From Bathymodiolus brooksi (Eukaryota; Mollusca; Bivalvia; Mytilida; Modiolidae), in the NCBI GenBank assembly GCA_963680875.1, contig OY804589.1, forward strand, positions 28,126,962 through 28,190,961: a stretch of 64,000 nucleotides of DNA, given 5' to 3'. Below the pieces are notes generated by a model that saw only the letters and a list, made by a program, of their open reading frames with translations, was not told the DNA's origin and searched no databases. Below, in pieces: positions 14,690-29,494 of this stretch. Position numbers and translations under genes: made by a program. Numbering within the stretch: position 1 is the stretch's first letter; every line of letters starts with the position of its first letter.

Positions 14690-17380
14690 AAAACTAAAGA
14701 TTGAGCAACAAGAACCACACTAAAAACAAACAATGACCTACAAAACACTACACAGAAAACTAAAGATTGAGCAACAAGAACCCCACTAAAAACAAACAAT
14801 GATCTACAAAACACTACACAGAAAACTAAAGATTGAGCAACACGAACCCCACTAAAAACAAACAATGATCTACAAAACACTACACAGAAAACTAACGATT
14901 GAGCAACACGAACCACACTAAAAACAAACAATGATCTACAAAACACTACACAGAAAAGTAAAGATTGAGCAACAAGAACCACACTAAAAACAAACAATGA
15001 TCTACAAAACACTACACAGTAAACTAAAGATTGAGCAACATGAACCCCACTAAAAACAAACAATGACCTACAAAACACTACACAGAAAACTAACGATTGA
15101 GCAACACGAACCCCACTAAAAACAAACAATGATCTACAAAACACTACACAGAAAACTAACGATTGAGCAACACGAACCACACTAAAAACAAACAATGACC
15201 TACAAAACACTACACAGTAAACTAAAGATTGAGCAACACGAACCACACTAAAAACAAACAATAATCTACAAAACACTACACAGAAAACTAACGATTGAGC
15301 AACAAGAACCACACTAAAAACAAACAATGATGTACAAAACATTACACAGAAAACTAAAGATTGAGCAACACGAACCCCACTAAAAACAAACAATAATCTA
15401 CAAAACAATACACAGAAAACTAAAGATTGAGCAACACGAACCACACTAAAAACAAACAATGACCTATAAAACACTACACAGAAAACTAAAGATTGAGCAA
15501 CACGAACCACACTAAAAACAAACAATGATCTACAAAACACTACACAGTAAACTAAAGATTGAGCAACAAGAACCACACTAAAAACAAACAATGACCTACA
15601 AAACACTACACAGAAAACTAAAGATTGAGCAACATGAACCACACTAAAAACAAACAATGACCTACAAAACACTACACAGAAAACTAAAGATTGAGCAACA
15701 AGAACCACACTAAAAACAAACAATGATCTACAAAACACTACACAGAAAACTAAAGATTGAGCAACAAGAACCACACTAAAAACAAACAATGATCTACAAA
15801 ACACTACACAGAAAACTAAAGATTGAGCAACACGAACCCCACTAAAAACAAACAATGATCTACAAAACACTACACAGAAAACTAAAGATTGAGCAACACG
15901 AACCACACTAAAAACAAACAATGATCTACAAAACACTACACAGAAAACTAAAGATTGAGCAACACGAACCACACTAAAAACAAACAATGATCTACAAAAC
16001 ACTACAGAGAAAACTAAAGATTGAGCAACACGAACCCCACTAAAAACAAACAATGACCTACAAAACACTACACAGAAAACTAAAGATTGAGCAACAAGAA
16101 CCACACTAAAAACAAACAATGATCTACAAAACACTACACAGAAAACTAAAGATTGAGCAACAAGAACCACACTAAAAACAAACAATGATCTACAAAACAC
16201 TACACAGAAAACTAAAGATTGAGCAACACGAACCCCACTAAAAACAAACAATGATCTACAAAACATTACACAGTAAACTAAAGATTGAGCAACACGAACC
16301 CCACTAAAAACAAACAATGATCTACAAAACACTACACAGAAAACTAAAGATTGAGCAACAAGAACCACACTAAAAACAAACAATGATCTACAAAACACTA
16401 CACAGTAAACTAAAGATTGAGCAACACGAACCACACTAAAAACAAACAATGACCTACAATACACTACACAGAAAACTAACGATTGAGCAACACGAACCCC
16501 ATTAAAAACAAACAATGATCTACAAAACACTACACAGAAAACTAAAGATTGAGCAACAAGAACCACACTAAAAACAAACATTAATCTACAAAACACTACA
16601 CAGAAAACTAACGATTGAGCAACACGAACCCCACTAAAAACAAACAATGATCTACAAAACACTACACAGAAAACTAAAGATTGAGCAACACGAACCACAC
16701 TAAAAACAAACAATGATCTACAAAACACTACACAGTAAACTAAAGATTGAGCAACAGGAACCACACTAAAAACAAACAATGATCTACAAAACACTACACA
16801 GTAAACTAAAGATTGAGCAACACGAACCCCACTAAAAACAAACAATGATCTACAAAACACTACACAGAAAACTAAAGATTGAGCAACAAGAACCACACTA
16901 AAAACAAACAATGATCTACAAAACACTACACAGTAAACTAAAGATTGAGCAACACGAACCACACTAAAAACAAACAATGATCTACAAAACACTACACAGA
17001 AAACTAAAGATTGAGCAACACGAACCACACTAAAAACAAACAATGATCTACAAAACACTACACAGAAAACTAAAGATTGAGCAACAAGAACCACACTAAA
17101 AACAAACAATGATCTACAAAACACTACACAGAAAACTAAAGATTGAGCAACACGAACCCCACTAAAAACAAACAATGATCTACAAAACACTACACAGAAA
17201 ACTAAAGATTGAGCAACACGAACCACACTAAAAACAAACAATGATCTACAAAACACTACACAGAAAACTAAAGATTGAGCAACACGAACCACACTAAAAA
17301 CAAACAATGATCTACAAAACACTACAGAGAAAACTAAAGATTGAGCAACACGAACCCCACTAAAAACAAACAATGACCTT
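14690..17380. repeat. 1,320-bp higher-order repeat in the 66-bp array
   Basis: The rare variant ACTACAGAGA occurs at about 16001 and 17321, exactly 20 monomers apart, and the surrounding order of subtypes matches. The second copy runs up to the substitution at 17380 that creates a TGA in the minus-strand frame. Boundaries are approximate. Confidence 0.65.
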
Positions 17381-20300
17381 CAAAACACTACACAGAAAAC
17401 TAAAGATTGAGCAACAAGAACCACACTAAAAACAAACAATGATCTACAAAACACTACACAGAAAACTAAAGATTGAGCAACAAGAACCACACTAAAAACA
17501 AACAATGATCTACAAAACACTACACAGAAAACTAAAGATTGAGCAACACGAATCACACTAAAAACAAACAATAATCTACAAAACACTACACAGAAAACTA
17601 AAAATTGAGCAATAAGAACCACACTAAAAACAAACAATGATCTACAAAACACTACACAGAAAACTAAAGATTGAGCAACACGAACCACACTAAAAACAAA
17701 CAATAATCTACAAAACACTACACAGAAAACTAAAGATTGAGCAACAAAAACCACTCTAAAAACAAACAATGATCTACAAAACACTACACAGAAAACTAAA
17801 GATTGAGCAACACGAACCCCACTAAAAACAAACAATGATCTACAAAACATTACACAGAAAACTAACGATTGAAAAGATTGAGCAACAAGAACCACACTAA
17901 AAACAAACAATGATCTACAAAACACTACACAGAAAACTAACGATTGAGCAACACGAACCACACTAAAAACAAACAATGATCTACAAAACACTACACAGAA
18001 AACTAAAGATTGAGCAACACGAACCCCACTAAAAACAAACAATAATCTACAAAACACTACACAGAAAACTAAAGATTGAGCAACACGAACACCACTAAAA
18101 ACAAACAATGATCTACAAAACATTACACAGAAAACTAAAGATTGAGCAACAAGAACCCCACTAAAAACAAACAATGATCTACAAAACACTACACAGAAAA
18201 CTAAAGATAGAGCAACACGAACCACACTAAAAACAAACAATGATCTACAAAACACTACACAGAAAACTAACGATTGAGCAACACGAACCACAATAAAAAC
18301 AAACAATGATCTACAAAACACTACACTTAAAACTAACGATTGAGCAACACGAACCACACTAAAAACAAACAATGATCTACAAAACACTACACAGTAAACT
18401 AAAGATTGAGCAACACGAACCCCACTAAAAACAAACAATGATCTACAAAACATTACACAGAAAACTAACGATTGAGCAACACGAACCCCACTAAAAACAA
18501 ACAATGATCTACAAAACACTACACAGAAAACTAAAGATTGAGCAACACGAACCACACTAAAAACAAACAATGATCTACAAAACACTACACAGAAAACTAA
18601 CGATTGAGCAACACGAACCACACTAAAAACAAACAATGATCTACAAAACACTACACAGAAAACTAAAGATTGAGCAACAAGAACCACACTAAAAACAAAC
18701 AATGACCTACAAAACACTACACAGAAAACTAAAGATTGAGCAACATGAACCCCACTAAAAACAAACAATGACCTACAAAACACTACACAGAAAACTAAAG
18801 ATTGAGCAACAAGAACCACACTAAAAACAAACAATGATCTACAAAACACTACACAGAAAACTAACGATTGAGCAACACGAACCACACTAAAAACAAACAA
18901 TGATCTACAAAACACTACACATAAAACTAAAGATTGAGCAACACGAACCCCACTAAAAACAAACAATGATCTACAAAACACTACACAGAAAACTAAAGAT
19001 TGAGCAACACGAACCACACTAAAAACAAACAATGATCTACAAAACACTACACAGAAAACTAAAGATTGAGCAACACGAACCCCACTAAAAACAAACAATG
19101 ACCTACAAAACAATACACAGAAAACTAAAGATTGAGCAACAAGAACCACACTAAAAACAAACAATGATCTACAAAACACTACACAGAAAACTAAAGATTG
19201 AGCAACAAGAACCACACTAAAAACAAACAATGATCTACAAAACACTACACAGAAAACTAAAGATTGAGCAACACGAACCACACTAAAAACAAACAATAAT
19301 CTACAAAACACTACACAGAAAACTAAAAATTGAGCAATAAGAACCACACTAAAAACAAACAATGATCTACAAAACACTACACAGAAAACTAAAGATTGAG
19401 CAACACGAACCACACTAAAAACAAACAATAATCTACAAAACACTACACAGAAAACTAAAAATTGAGCAATAAGAACCACACTAAAAACAAACAATGATCT
19501 ACAAAACACTACACAGAAAACTAAAGATTGAGCAAAACGAACCACACTAAAAACAAACAATAATCTACAAAACACTACACAGAAAACTAAAGATTGAGCA
19601 ACAAGAACCCCACTAAAAACAAACAATGATCTACAAAACACTACACAGAAAACTAAAGATTGAGCAACACGAACCACACTAAAAACAAACAATAATCTAC
19701 AAAACACTACACAGAAAACTAACGATTGAGCAACACGAACCCCACTAAAAACAAACAATGATCTACAAAACATTACACAGAAAACTAACGATTGAAAAGA
19801 TTGAGCAACAAGAACCACACTAAAAACAAACAATGATCTACAAAACACTACACAGAAAACTAAAGATAGAGCAACACGAACCACACTAAAAACAAACAAT
19901 GATCTACAAAACACTACACAGAAAATTAACGATTGAGCAACACGAACCACACTAAAAACAAACAATGATCTACAAAACACTACACAGAAAACTAACGATT
20001 GAGCAACACGAACCACACTAAAAACAAACAATGATCTACAAAACACTACACAGTAAACTAAAGATTGAGCAACACGAACCCCACTAAAAACAAACAATGA
20101 TCTACAAAACATTACACAGAAAACTAACGATTGAGCAACACGAACCCCACTAAAAACAAACAATGATCTACAAAACACTACACAGAAAACTAAAGATTGA
20201 GCAACACGAACCACACTAAAAACAAACAATGATCTACAAAACACTACACAGAAAACTAACGATTGAGCAACACGAACCACACTAAAAACAAACAATGATC

Positions 20301-23300
20301 TACAAAACACTACACAGAAAACTAAAGATTGAGCAACAAGAACCACACTAAAAACAAACAATGATCTACAAAACACTACACAGAAAACTAAAGATTGAGC
20401 AACACGAACCATATTAAAAACAAACAATGATCTACAAAACACTACACAGTAAACTAAAGATTGAGCAACACGAACCACACTAAAAACAAACAATGATCTA
20501 CAAAACACTACACAGAAAACTAAAGATTGAGCAACACGAACCACACTAAAAGCAAACAATGATCTACAAAACACTACACAGAAAACTAAAGATTGAGCAA
20601 CACGAACCACACTAAAAACAAACAATGATCTACAAAACACTACACAGAAAACTAACGATTGAGCAACACGAACCCCACTAAAAACAAACAATGATCTACA
20701 AAACACTACACATAAAACTAAAGATTGAGCAACACGAACCACACTAAAAGCAAACAATGATCTACAAAACACTACACAGAAAACTAAAGATTGAGCAACA
20801 AGAACCACACTAAAAACAAACAATGATCTACAAAACACTACACTGAAAACTAAAGATTGAGCAACACGAACCACACTAAAAACAAACAATGATCTACAAA
20901 ACATTACACAGAAAACTAAAGATTGAGCAACACGAACCCCACTAAAAACAAACAATGTTCTACAAAACACTACACAGAAAACTAAAGATTGAGCAACACG
21001 AACCCCACTAAAAACAAACAATGATCTACAAAACACTACACAGAAAACTAAAGATTGAGCAACACGAACCACACTAAAAACAAACAATGATCTACAAAAC
21101 ATTACACAGAAAACTAACGATTGAAAAGATTGAGCAACAAGAACCACACTAAAAACAAACAATGATCTACAAAACACTACACAGAAAACTAACGATTGAG
21201 CAACACGAACCACACTAAAAACAAACAATGATCTACAAAACACTACACAGAAAACTAAAGATTGAGCAACACGAACCCCACTAAAAACAAACAATAATCT
21301 ACAAAACACTACACAGAAAACTAAAGATTGAGCAACACGAACACCACTAAAAACAAACAATGATCTACAAAACACTACACAGAAAACTAAAGATAGAGCA
21401 ACACGAACCACACTAAAAACAAACAATGATCTACAAAACACTATACAGAAAACTAACGATTGAGTAACACGAACCACACTAAAAACAAACAATGATCTAC
21501 AAAACACTACACTTAAAACTAACGATTGAGCAACACGAACCACACTAAAAACAAACAATGATCTACAAAACACTACACAGTAAACTAAAGATTGAGCAAC
21601 ACGAACCCCACTAAAAACAAACAATGATCTACAAAACATTACACAGAAAACTAACGATTGAGCAACACGAACCCCACTAAAAACAAACAATGATCTACAA
21701 AACACTACACAGAAAACTAAAGATTGAGCAACACGAACCACACTAAAAACAAACAATGATCTACAAAACACTACACAGAAAACTAACGATTGAGCAACAC
21801 GAACCACACTAAAAACAAACAATGATCTACAAAACACTACACAGAAAACTAAAGATTGAGCAACAAGAACCACACTAAAAACAAACAATGACCTACAAAA
21901 CACTACACAGAAAACTAAAGATTGAGCAACATGAACCACACTAAAAACAAACAATGACCTACAAAACACTACACAGAAAACTAAAGATTGAGCAACAAGA
22001 ACCACACTAAAAACAAACAATGATCTACAAAACATTACACAGAAAACTAACGATTGAGCAACACGAACCACACTAAAAACAAACAATGATCTACAAAACA
22101 CTACACATAAAACTAAAGATTGAGCAACACGAACCCTACTAAAAACAAACAATGATCTACAAAACACTACACAGAAAACTAAAGATTGAGCAACACGAAC
22201 CACACTAAAAACAAACAATGATCTACAAAACACTACACAGAAAACTAAAGATTGAGCAACACGAACCCCACTAAAAACAAACAATGACCTACAAAACACT
22301 ACACAGAAAACTAAAGATTGAGCAACAAGAACCACACTAAAAACAAACAATGATCTACAAAACACTACACAGAAAACTAAAGATTGAGCAACAAGAACCA
22401 CACTAAAAATAAACAATGATCTACAAAACACTACACAGAAAACTAAAGATTGAGCAACACGAACCACACTAAAAACAAACAATAATCTACAAAACACTAC
22501 ACAGAAAACTAAAAATTGAGCAATAAGAACCACACCAAAAACAAACAATGATCTACAAAACACTACACAGAAAACTAAAGATTGAGCAACACGAACCACA
22601 CTAAAAACAAACAATAATCTACAAAACACTACACAGAAAACTAAAGATTGAGCAACAAGAACCCCACTAAAAACAAACAATGATCTACAAAACACTACAC
22701 AGAAAACTAAAGATTGAGCAACACGAACCACACTAAAAACAAACAATAATCTACAAAACACTACACAGAAAACTAACGATTGAGCAACACGAACCCCACT
22801 AAAAACAAACAATGATCTACAAAACATTACACAGAAAACTAACGATTGAAAAGATTGATCAACAAGAACCACACTAAAAACAAACAATGATCTACAAAAC
22901 ACTACACAGAAAACTAACGATTGAGCAACACGAACCACACTAAAAACAAACAATGATCTACAAAACACTACACAGAAAACTAAAGATTGAGCAACACGAA
23001 CCACACTAAAAACAAACAATAATCTACAAAACACTACACAGAAAACTAAAGATTGAGCAACACGAACACCACTAAAAACAAACAATGATCTACAAAACAT
23101 TACACAGAAAACTAAAGATTGAGCAACAAGAACCCCACTAAAAACAAACAATGATCTACAAAACACTACACAGAAAACTAAAGATAGAGCAACACGAACC
23201 ACACTAAAAACAAACAATGATCTACAAAACACTACACAGAAAATTAACGATTGAGCAACACGAACCACACTAAAAACAAACAATGATCTACAAAACACTA

Positions 23301-23599
23301 CACAGAAAACTAACGATTGAGCAACACGAACCACACTAAAAACAAACAATGATCTACAAAACACTACACAGTAAACTAAAGATTGAGCAACACGAACCCC
23401 ACTAAAAACAAACAATGATCTACAAAACATTACACAGAAAACTAACGATTGAGCAACACGAACCCCACTAAAAACAAACAATGATCTACAAAACACTACA
23501 CAGAAAACTAAAGATTGAGCAACACGAACCACACTAAAAACAAACAATGATCTACAAAACACTACACAGAAAACTAACGATTGAGCAACACGAACCACA

Positions 23600-26500
23600 C
23601 TAAAAACAAACAATGATCTACAAAACACTACACAGAAAACTAAAGATTGAGCAACAAGAACCACACTAAAAACAAACAATGATCTACAAAACACTACACA
23701 GAAAACTAAAGATTGAGCAACACGAACCATACTAAAAACAAACAATGATCTACAAAACACTACACAGTAAACTAAAGATTGAGCAACACGAACCACACTA
23801 AAAACAAACAATGATCTACAAAACACTACACAGAAAACTAAAGATTGAGCAACACGAACCACACTAAAAGCAAACAATGATCTACAAAACACTACACAGA
23901 AAACTAAAGATTGAGCAACACGAACCACACTAAAAACAAACAATGATCTACAAAACACTACACAGAAAACTAACGATTGAGCAACACGAACCCCACTAAA
24001 AACAAACAATGATCTACAAAACACTACACATAAAACTAAAGATTGAGCAACACGAACCACACTAAAAGCAAACAATGATCTACAAAACACTACACAGAAA
24101 ACTAAAGATTGAGCAACAAGAACCACACTAAAAACAAACAATGATCTACAAAACACTACACTGAAAACTAAAGATTGAGCAACACGAACCACACTAAAAA
24201 CAAACAATGATCTACAAAACATTACACAGAAAACTAAAGATTGAGCAACACGAACCCCACTAAAAACAAACAATGATCTACAAAACACTACACAGAAAAC
24301 TAAAGATTGAGCAACACGAACCCCACTAAAAACAAACAATGATCTACAAAACACTACACAGAAAACTAAAGATTGAGCAACACGAACCACACTAAAAACA
24401 AACAATGATCTACAAAACATTACACAGAAAACTAAAGATTGAGCAACACGAACCACACTAAAAACAAACAATGATCTACAAAACACTACACATAAAACTA
24501 AAGATTGAGCAACACGAACCACACTAAAAGCAAACAATGATCTACAAAACACTACACAGAAAACTAAAGATTGAGAAACAAGAACCACACTAAAAACAAA
24601 CAATGATCTACAAAACACTACACAGAAAACTAAAGATTGAGCAACACGAACCACACTAAAAACAAACAATGATCTACAAAACACTACACAGAAAACTAAA
24701 GATTGAGCAACACGAACCACACTAAAAACAAACAATGATCTACAAAACACTGCACAGAAAACTAACGATTGAGCAACACGAACCACACTAAAAACAAACA
24801 ATGATCTACAAAACACTACACAGAAAACTAAAGATTGAGCAACACGAACCACACTAAAAACAAACAATGATCTACAAAACACTACACAGAAAACTAACGA
24901 TTGAGCAACACGAACCACACTAAAAACAAACAATGATCTACAAACACTACACAGAAAACTAAAGATTGAGCAACAAGAACCACACTAAAAACAAACAATG
25001 ATCTACAAAACACTACACAGAAAACTAACGATTGAGCAACACGAACCACACTAAAAACAAACAATGATCTACAAAACATTACACAGAAAACTAAAGATTG
25101 AGCAACACGAACCACACTAAGAACAAACAATGATCTACAAAACACTACACAGAAAACAAAAGATTGAGCAACACGAACCACACTAAAAACAAACAATAAT
25201 CTACAAAACATTACACAGAAAACTAAAGATTGAGCAACACGAACCCCACTAAAAACAAACAATGATCTACAAAACACTACACATAAAACTAAAGATTGAG
25301 CAACACGAACCCCACTAAAAACAAACAATGATCTACAAAACACTACACAGAAAACTAAAGATTGAGCAACACGAACCACACTAAAAACAAACAATGATCT
25401 ACAAAACACTACACAGAAAACTAAAGATTGAGCAACACGAACCCCACTAAAAACAAACAATGACCTACAAAACACTACACAGAAAACTAAAGATTGAGCA
25501 ACAAGAACCACACTAAAAACAAACAATGATCTACAAAACACTACACAGAAAACTAACGATTGAGCAACACGAACCACACTAAAAACAAACAATGATCTAC
25601 AAAACACTACACAGAAAACTAAAGATTGAGCAACAAGAACCACACTAAAAACAAACAATGATCTACAAAACACTACACAGAAAACTAAAGATTGAGCAAC
25701 ACGAACCATACTAAAAACAAACAATGATCTACAAAACACTACACAGAAAACTAAAGATTGAGCAACAAGAACCACACTAAAAACAAACAATGATCTACAA
25801 AACACTACACAGAAAACTAAAGATTGAGCAACACGAACCATACTAAAAACAAACAATGATCTACAAAACACTACACAGTAAACTAAAGATTGAGCAACAC
25901 GAACCACACTAAAAACAAACAATGATCTACAAAACACTACACAGAAAACTAAAGATTGAGCAACACGAACCACACTAAAAGCAAACAATGATCTACAAAA
26001 CACTACACAGAAAACTAAAGATTGAGCAACACGAACCACACTAAAAACAAACAATGATCTACAAAACACTACACAGAAAACTAACGATTGAGCAACACGA
26101 ACCCCACTAAAAACAAACAATGATCTACAAAACACTACACATAAAACTAAAGATTGAGCAACACGAACCACACTAAAAGCAAACAATGATCTACAAAACA
26201 CTACACAGAAAACTAAAGATTGAGCAACAAGAACCACACTAAAAACAAACAATGATCTACAAAACACTACACTGAAAACTAAAGATTGAGCAACACGAAC
26301 CACACTAAAAACAAACAATGATCTACAAAACATTACACAGAAAACTAAAGATTGAGCAACACGAACCCCACTAAAAACAAACAATGATCTACAAAACACT
26401 ACACAGAAAACTAAAGATTGAGCAACACGAACCCCACTAAAAACAAACAATGATCTACAAAACACTACACAGAAAACTAAAGATTGAGCAACACGAACCA

Positions 26501-27650
26501 CACTAAAAACAAACAATGATCTACAAAACATTACACAGAAAACTAAAGATTGAGCAACACGAACCACACTAAAAACAAACAATGATCTACAAAACACTAC
26601 ACATAAAACTAAAGATTGAGCAACACGAACCACACTAAAAGCAAACAATGATCTACAAAACACTACACAGAAAACTAAAGATTGAGAAACAAGAACCACA
26701 CTAAAAACAAACAATGATCTACAAAACACTACACAGAAAACTAAAGATTGAGCAACACGAACCACACTAAAAACAAACAATGATCTACAAAACACTACAC
26801 AGAAAACTAAAGATTGAGCAACACGAACCACACTAAAAACAAACAATGATCTACAAAACACTGCACAGAAAACTAACGATTGAGCAACACGAACCACACT
26901 AAAAACAAACAATGATCTACAAAACACTACACAGAAAACTAAAGATTGAGCAACACGAACCACACTAAAAACAAACAATGATCTACAAAACACTACACAG
27001 AAAACTAACGATTGAGCAACACGAACCACACTAAAAACAAACAATGATCTACAAACACTACACAGAAAACTAAAGATTGAGCAACAAGAACCACACTAAA
27101 AACAAACAATGATCTACAAAACACTACACAGAAAACTAACGATTGAGCAACACGAACCACACTAAAAACAAACAATGATCTACAAAACATTACACAGAAA
27201 ACTAAAGATTGAGCAACACGAACCACACTAAGAACAAACAATGATCTACAAAACACTACACAGAAAACAAAAGATTGAGCAACACGAACCACACTAAAAA
27301 CAAACAATAATCTACAAAACATTACACAGAAAACTAAAGATTGAGCAACACGAACCCCACTAAAAACAAACAATGATCTACAAAACACTACACATAAAAC
27401 TAAAGATTGAGCAACACGAACCCCACTAAAAACAAACAATGATCTACAAAACACTACACAGAAAACTAAAGATTGAGCAACACGAACCACACTAAAAACA
27501 AACAATGATCTACAAAACACTACACAGAAAACTAAAGATTGAGCAACACGAACCCCACTAAAAACAAACAATGACCTACAAAACACTACACAGAAAACTA
27601 AAGATTGAGCAACAAGAACCACACTAAAAACAAACAATGATCTACAAAAC
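23600..27650. repeat. 2,111-bp higher-order repeat, two copies
   Basis: Private variants recur at an exact offset of 2,111 bp: CACGAACCAT (23721 and 25832), ACTGAAAACT (24160 and 26271), TTGAGAAACAAG (near 24575 and 26686), CACTGCACAG (near 24751 and 26862), and a one-base deletion giving CTACAAACACTAC (24941 and 27052). The unit is 32 monomers minus one base because the deleted monomer is 65 bp. The shared deletion shows that it arose before the duplication. Confidence 0.88.
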
Positions 27651-29494
27651 ACTACACAGAAAACTAAAGATTGAGCAACAAGAACCACACTAAAAACAAA
27701 CAATGATCTACAAAACACTACACAGAAAACTAAAGATTGAGCAACACGAACCACACTAAAAACAAACAATAATCTACAAAACACTACACAGAAAACTAAA
27801 AATTGAGCAATAAGAACCACACTAAAAACAAACAATGATCTACAAAACACTACACAGAAAACTAAAGATTGAGCAACACGAACCACACTAAAAACAAACA
27901 ATAATCTACAAAACATTACACAGAAAACTAAAGATTGAGCAACACGAACCCCACTAAAAACAAACAATGATCTACAAAACACTACACATAAAACTAAAGA
28001 TTGAGCAACACGAACCCCACTAAAAACAAACAATGATCTACAAAACACTACACAGAAAACTAAAGATTGAGCAACACGAACCACACTAAAAACAAACAAT
28101 GATCTACAAAACACTACACAGAAAACTAAAGATTGAGCAACACGAACCCCACTAAAAACAAACAATGACCTACAAAACACTACACAGAAAACTAAAGATT
28201 GAGCAACAAGAACCACACTAAAAACAAACAATGATCTACAAAACACTACACAGAAAACTAAAGATTGAGCAACAAGAACCACACTAAAAACAAACAATGA
28301 TCTACAAAACACTACACAGAAAACTAAAGATTGAGCAACACGAACCACACTAAAAACAAACAATAATCTACAAAACACTACACAGAAAACTAAAAATTGA
28401 GCAATAAGAACCACACTAAAAACAAACAATGATCTACAAAACACTACACAGAAAACTAAAGATTGAGCAACACGAACCACACTAAAAACAAACAATAATC
28501 TACAAAACACTACACAGAAAACTAAAGATTGAGCAACAAGAACCACACTAAAAACAAACAATGATCTACAAAACACTACACAGAAAACTAAAGATTGAGC
28601 AACACGAACCCCACTAAAAACAAACAATAATCTACAAAACACTACACAGAAAACTAACGATTGAGCAACACGAACCCCACTAAAAACAAACAATGATCTA
28701 CAAAACATTACACAGAAAACTAACGATTGAAAAGATTGAGCAACAAGAACCACACTAAAAACAAACAATGATCTACAAAACACTACACAGAAAACTAACG
28801 ATTGAGCAACACGAACCACACTAAAAACAAACAATGATCTACAAAACACTACACAGAAAACTAAAGATTGAGCAACACGAACCCCACTAAAAACAAACAA
28901 TAATCTACAAAACACTACACAGAAAACTAAAGATTGAGCAACACGAACACCACTAAAAACAAACAATGATCTACAAAACATTACACAGAAAACTAAAGAT
29001 TGAGCAACAAGAACCCCACTAAAAACAAACAATGATCTACAAAACACTACACAGAAAACTAAAGATAGAGCAACACGAACCACACTAAAAACAAACAATG
29101 ATCTACAAAACACTACACAGAAAACTAACGATTGAGCAACACGAACCACACTAAAAACAAACAATGATCTACAAAACACTACACAGAAAACTAACGATTG
29201 AGCAACACAAACCCCACTAAAAACAAACAATGATCTACAAAACACTACACAGAAAACTAAAGATTGAGCAACACGAACCCCACTAAAAACAAACAATGAT
29301 CTACAAAACATTACACAGAAAACTAACGATTGAGCAACACGAACCCCACTAAAAACAAACAATGATCTACAAAACACTACACAGAAAACTAAAGATTGAG
29401 CAACACGAACCACACTAAAAACAAACAATGATCTACAAAACACTACACAGAAAACTAACGATTGAGCAACACGAACCACACTAAAAACAAACAA

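Larger units (their letters stand above)
7260..15660. repeat. Segmental duplication inside the 66-bp array, offset about 7,665 bp
   Basis: A run of private variants recurs in order at an offset of 7,665 bp: AAAAGTAAAG at 7291 and 14956, GATGTAC near 7665 and 15331, and GACCTATAAAAC near 7797 and 15472. The offset equals 116 monomers plus 9 bp, and the 9 bp is the insertion at 12121. The coordinates span both copies; the duplicated block itself is shorter, roughly 7260-8000 and 14925-15660. Confidence 0.7.
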
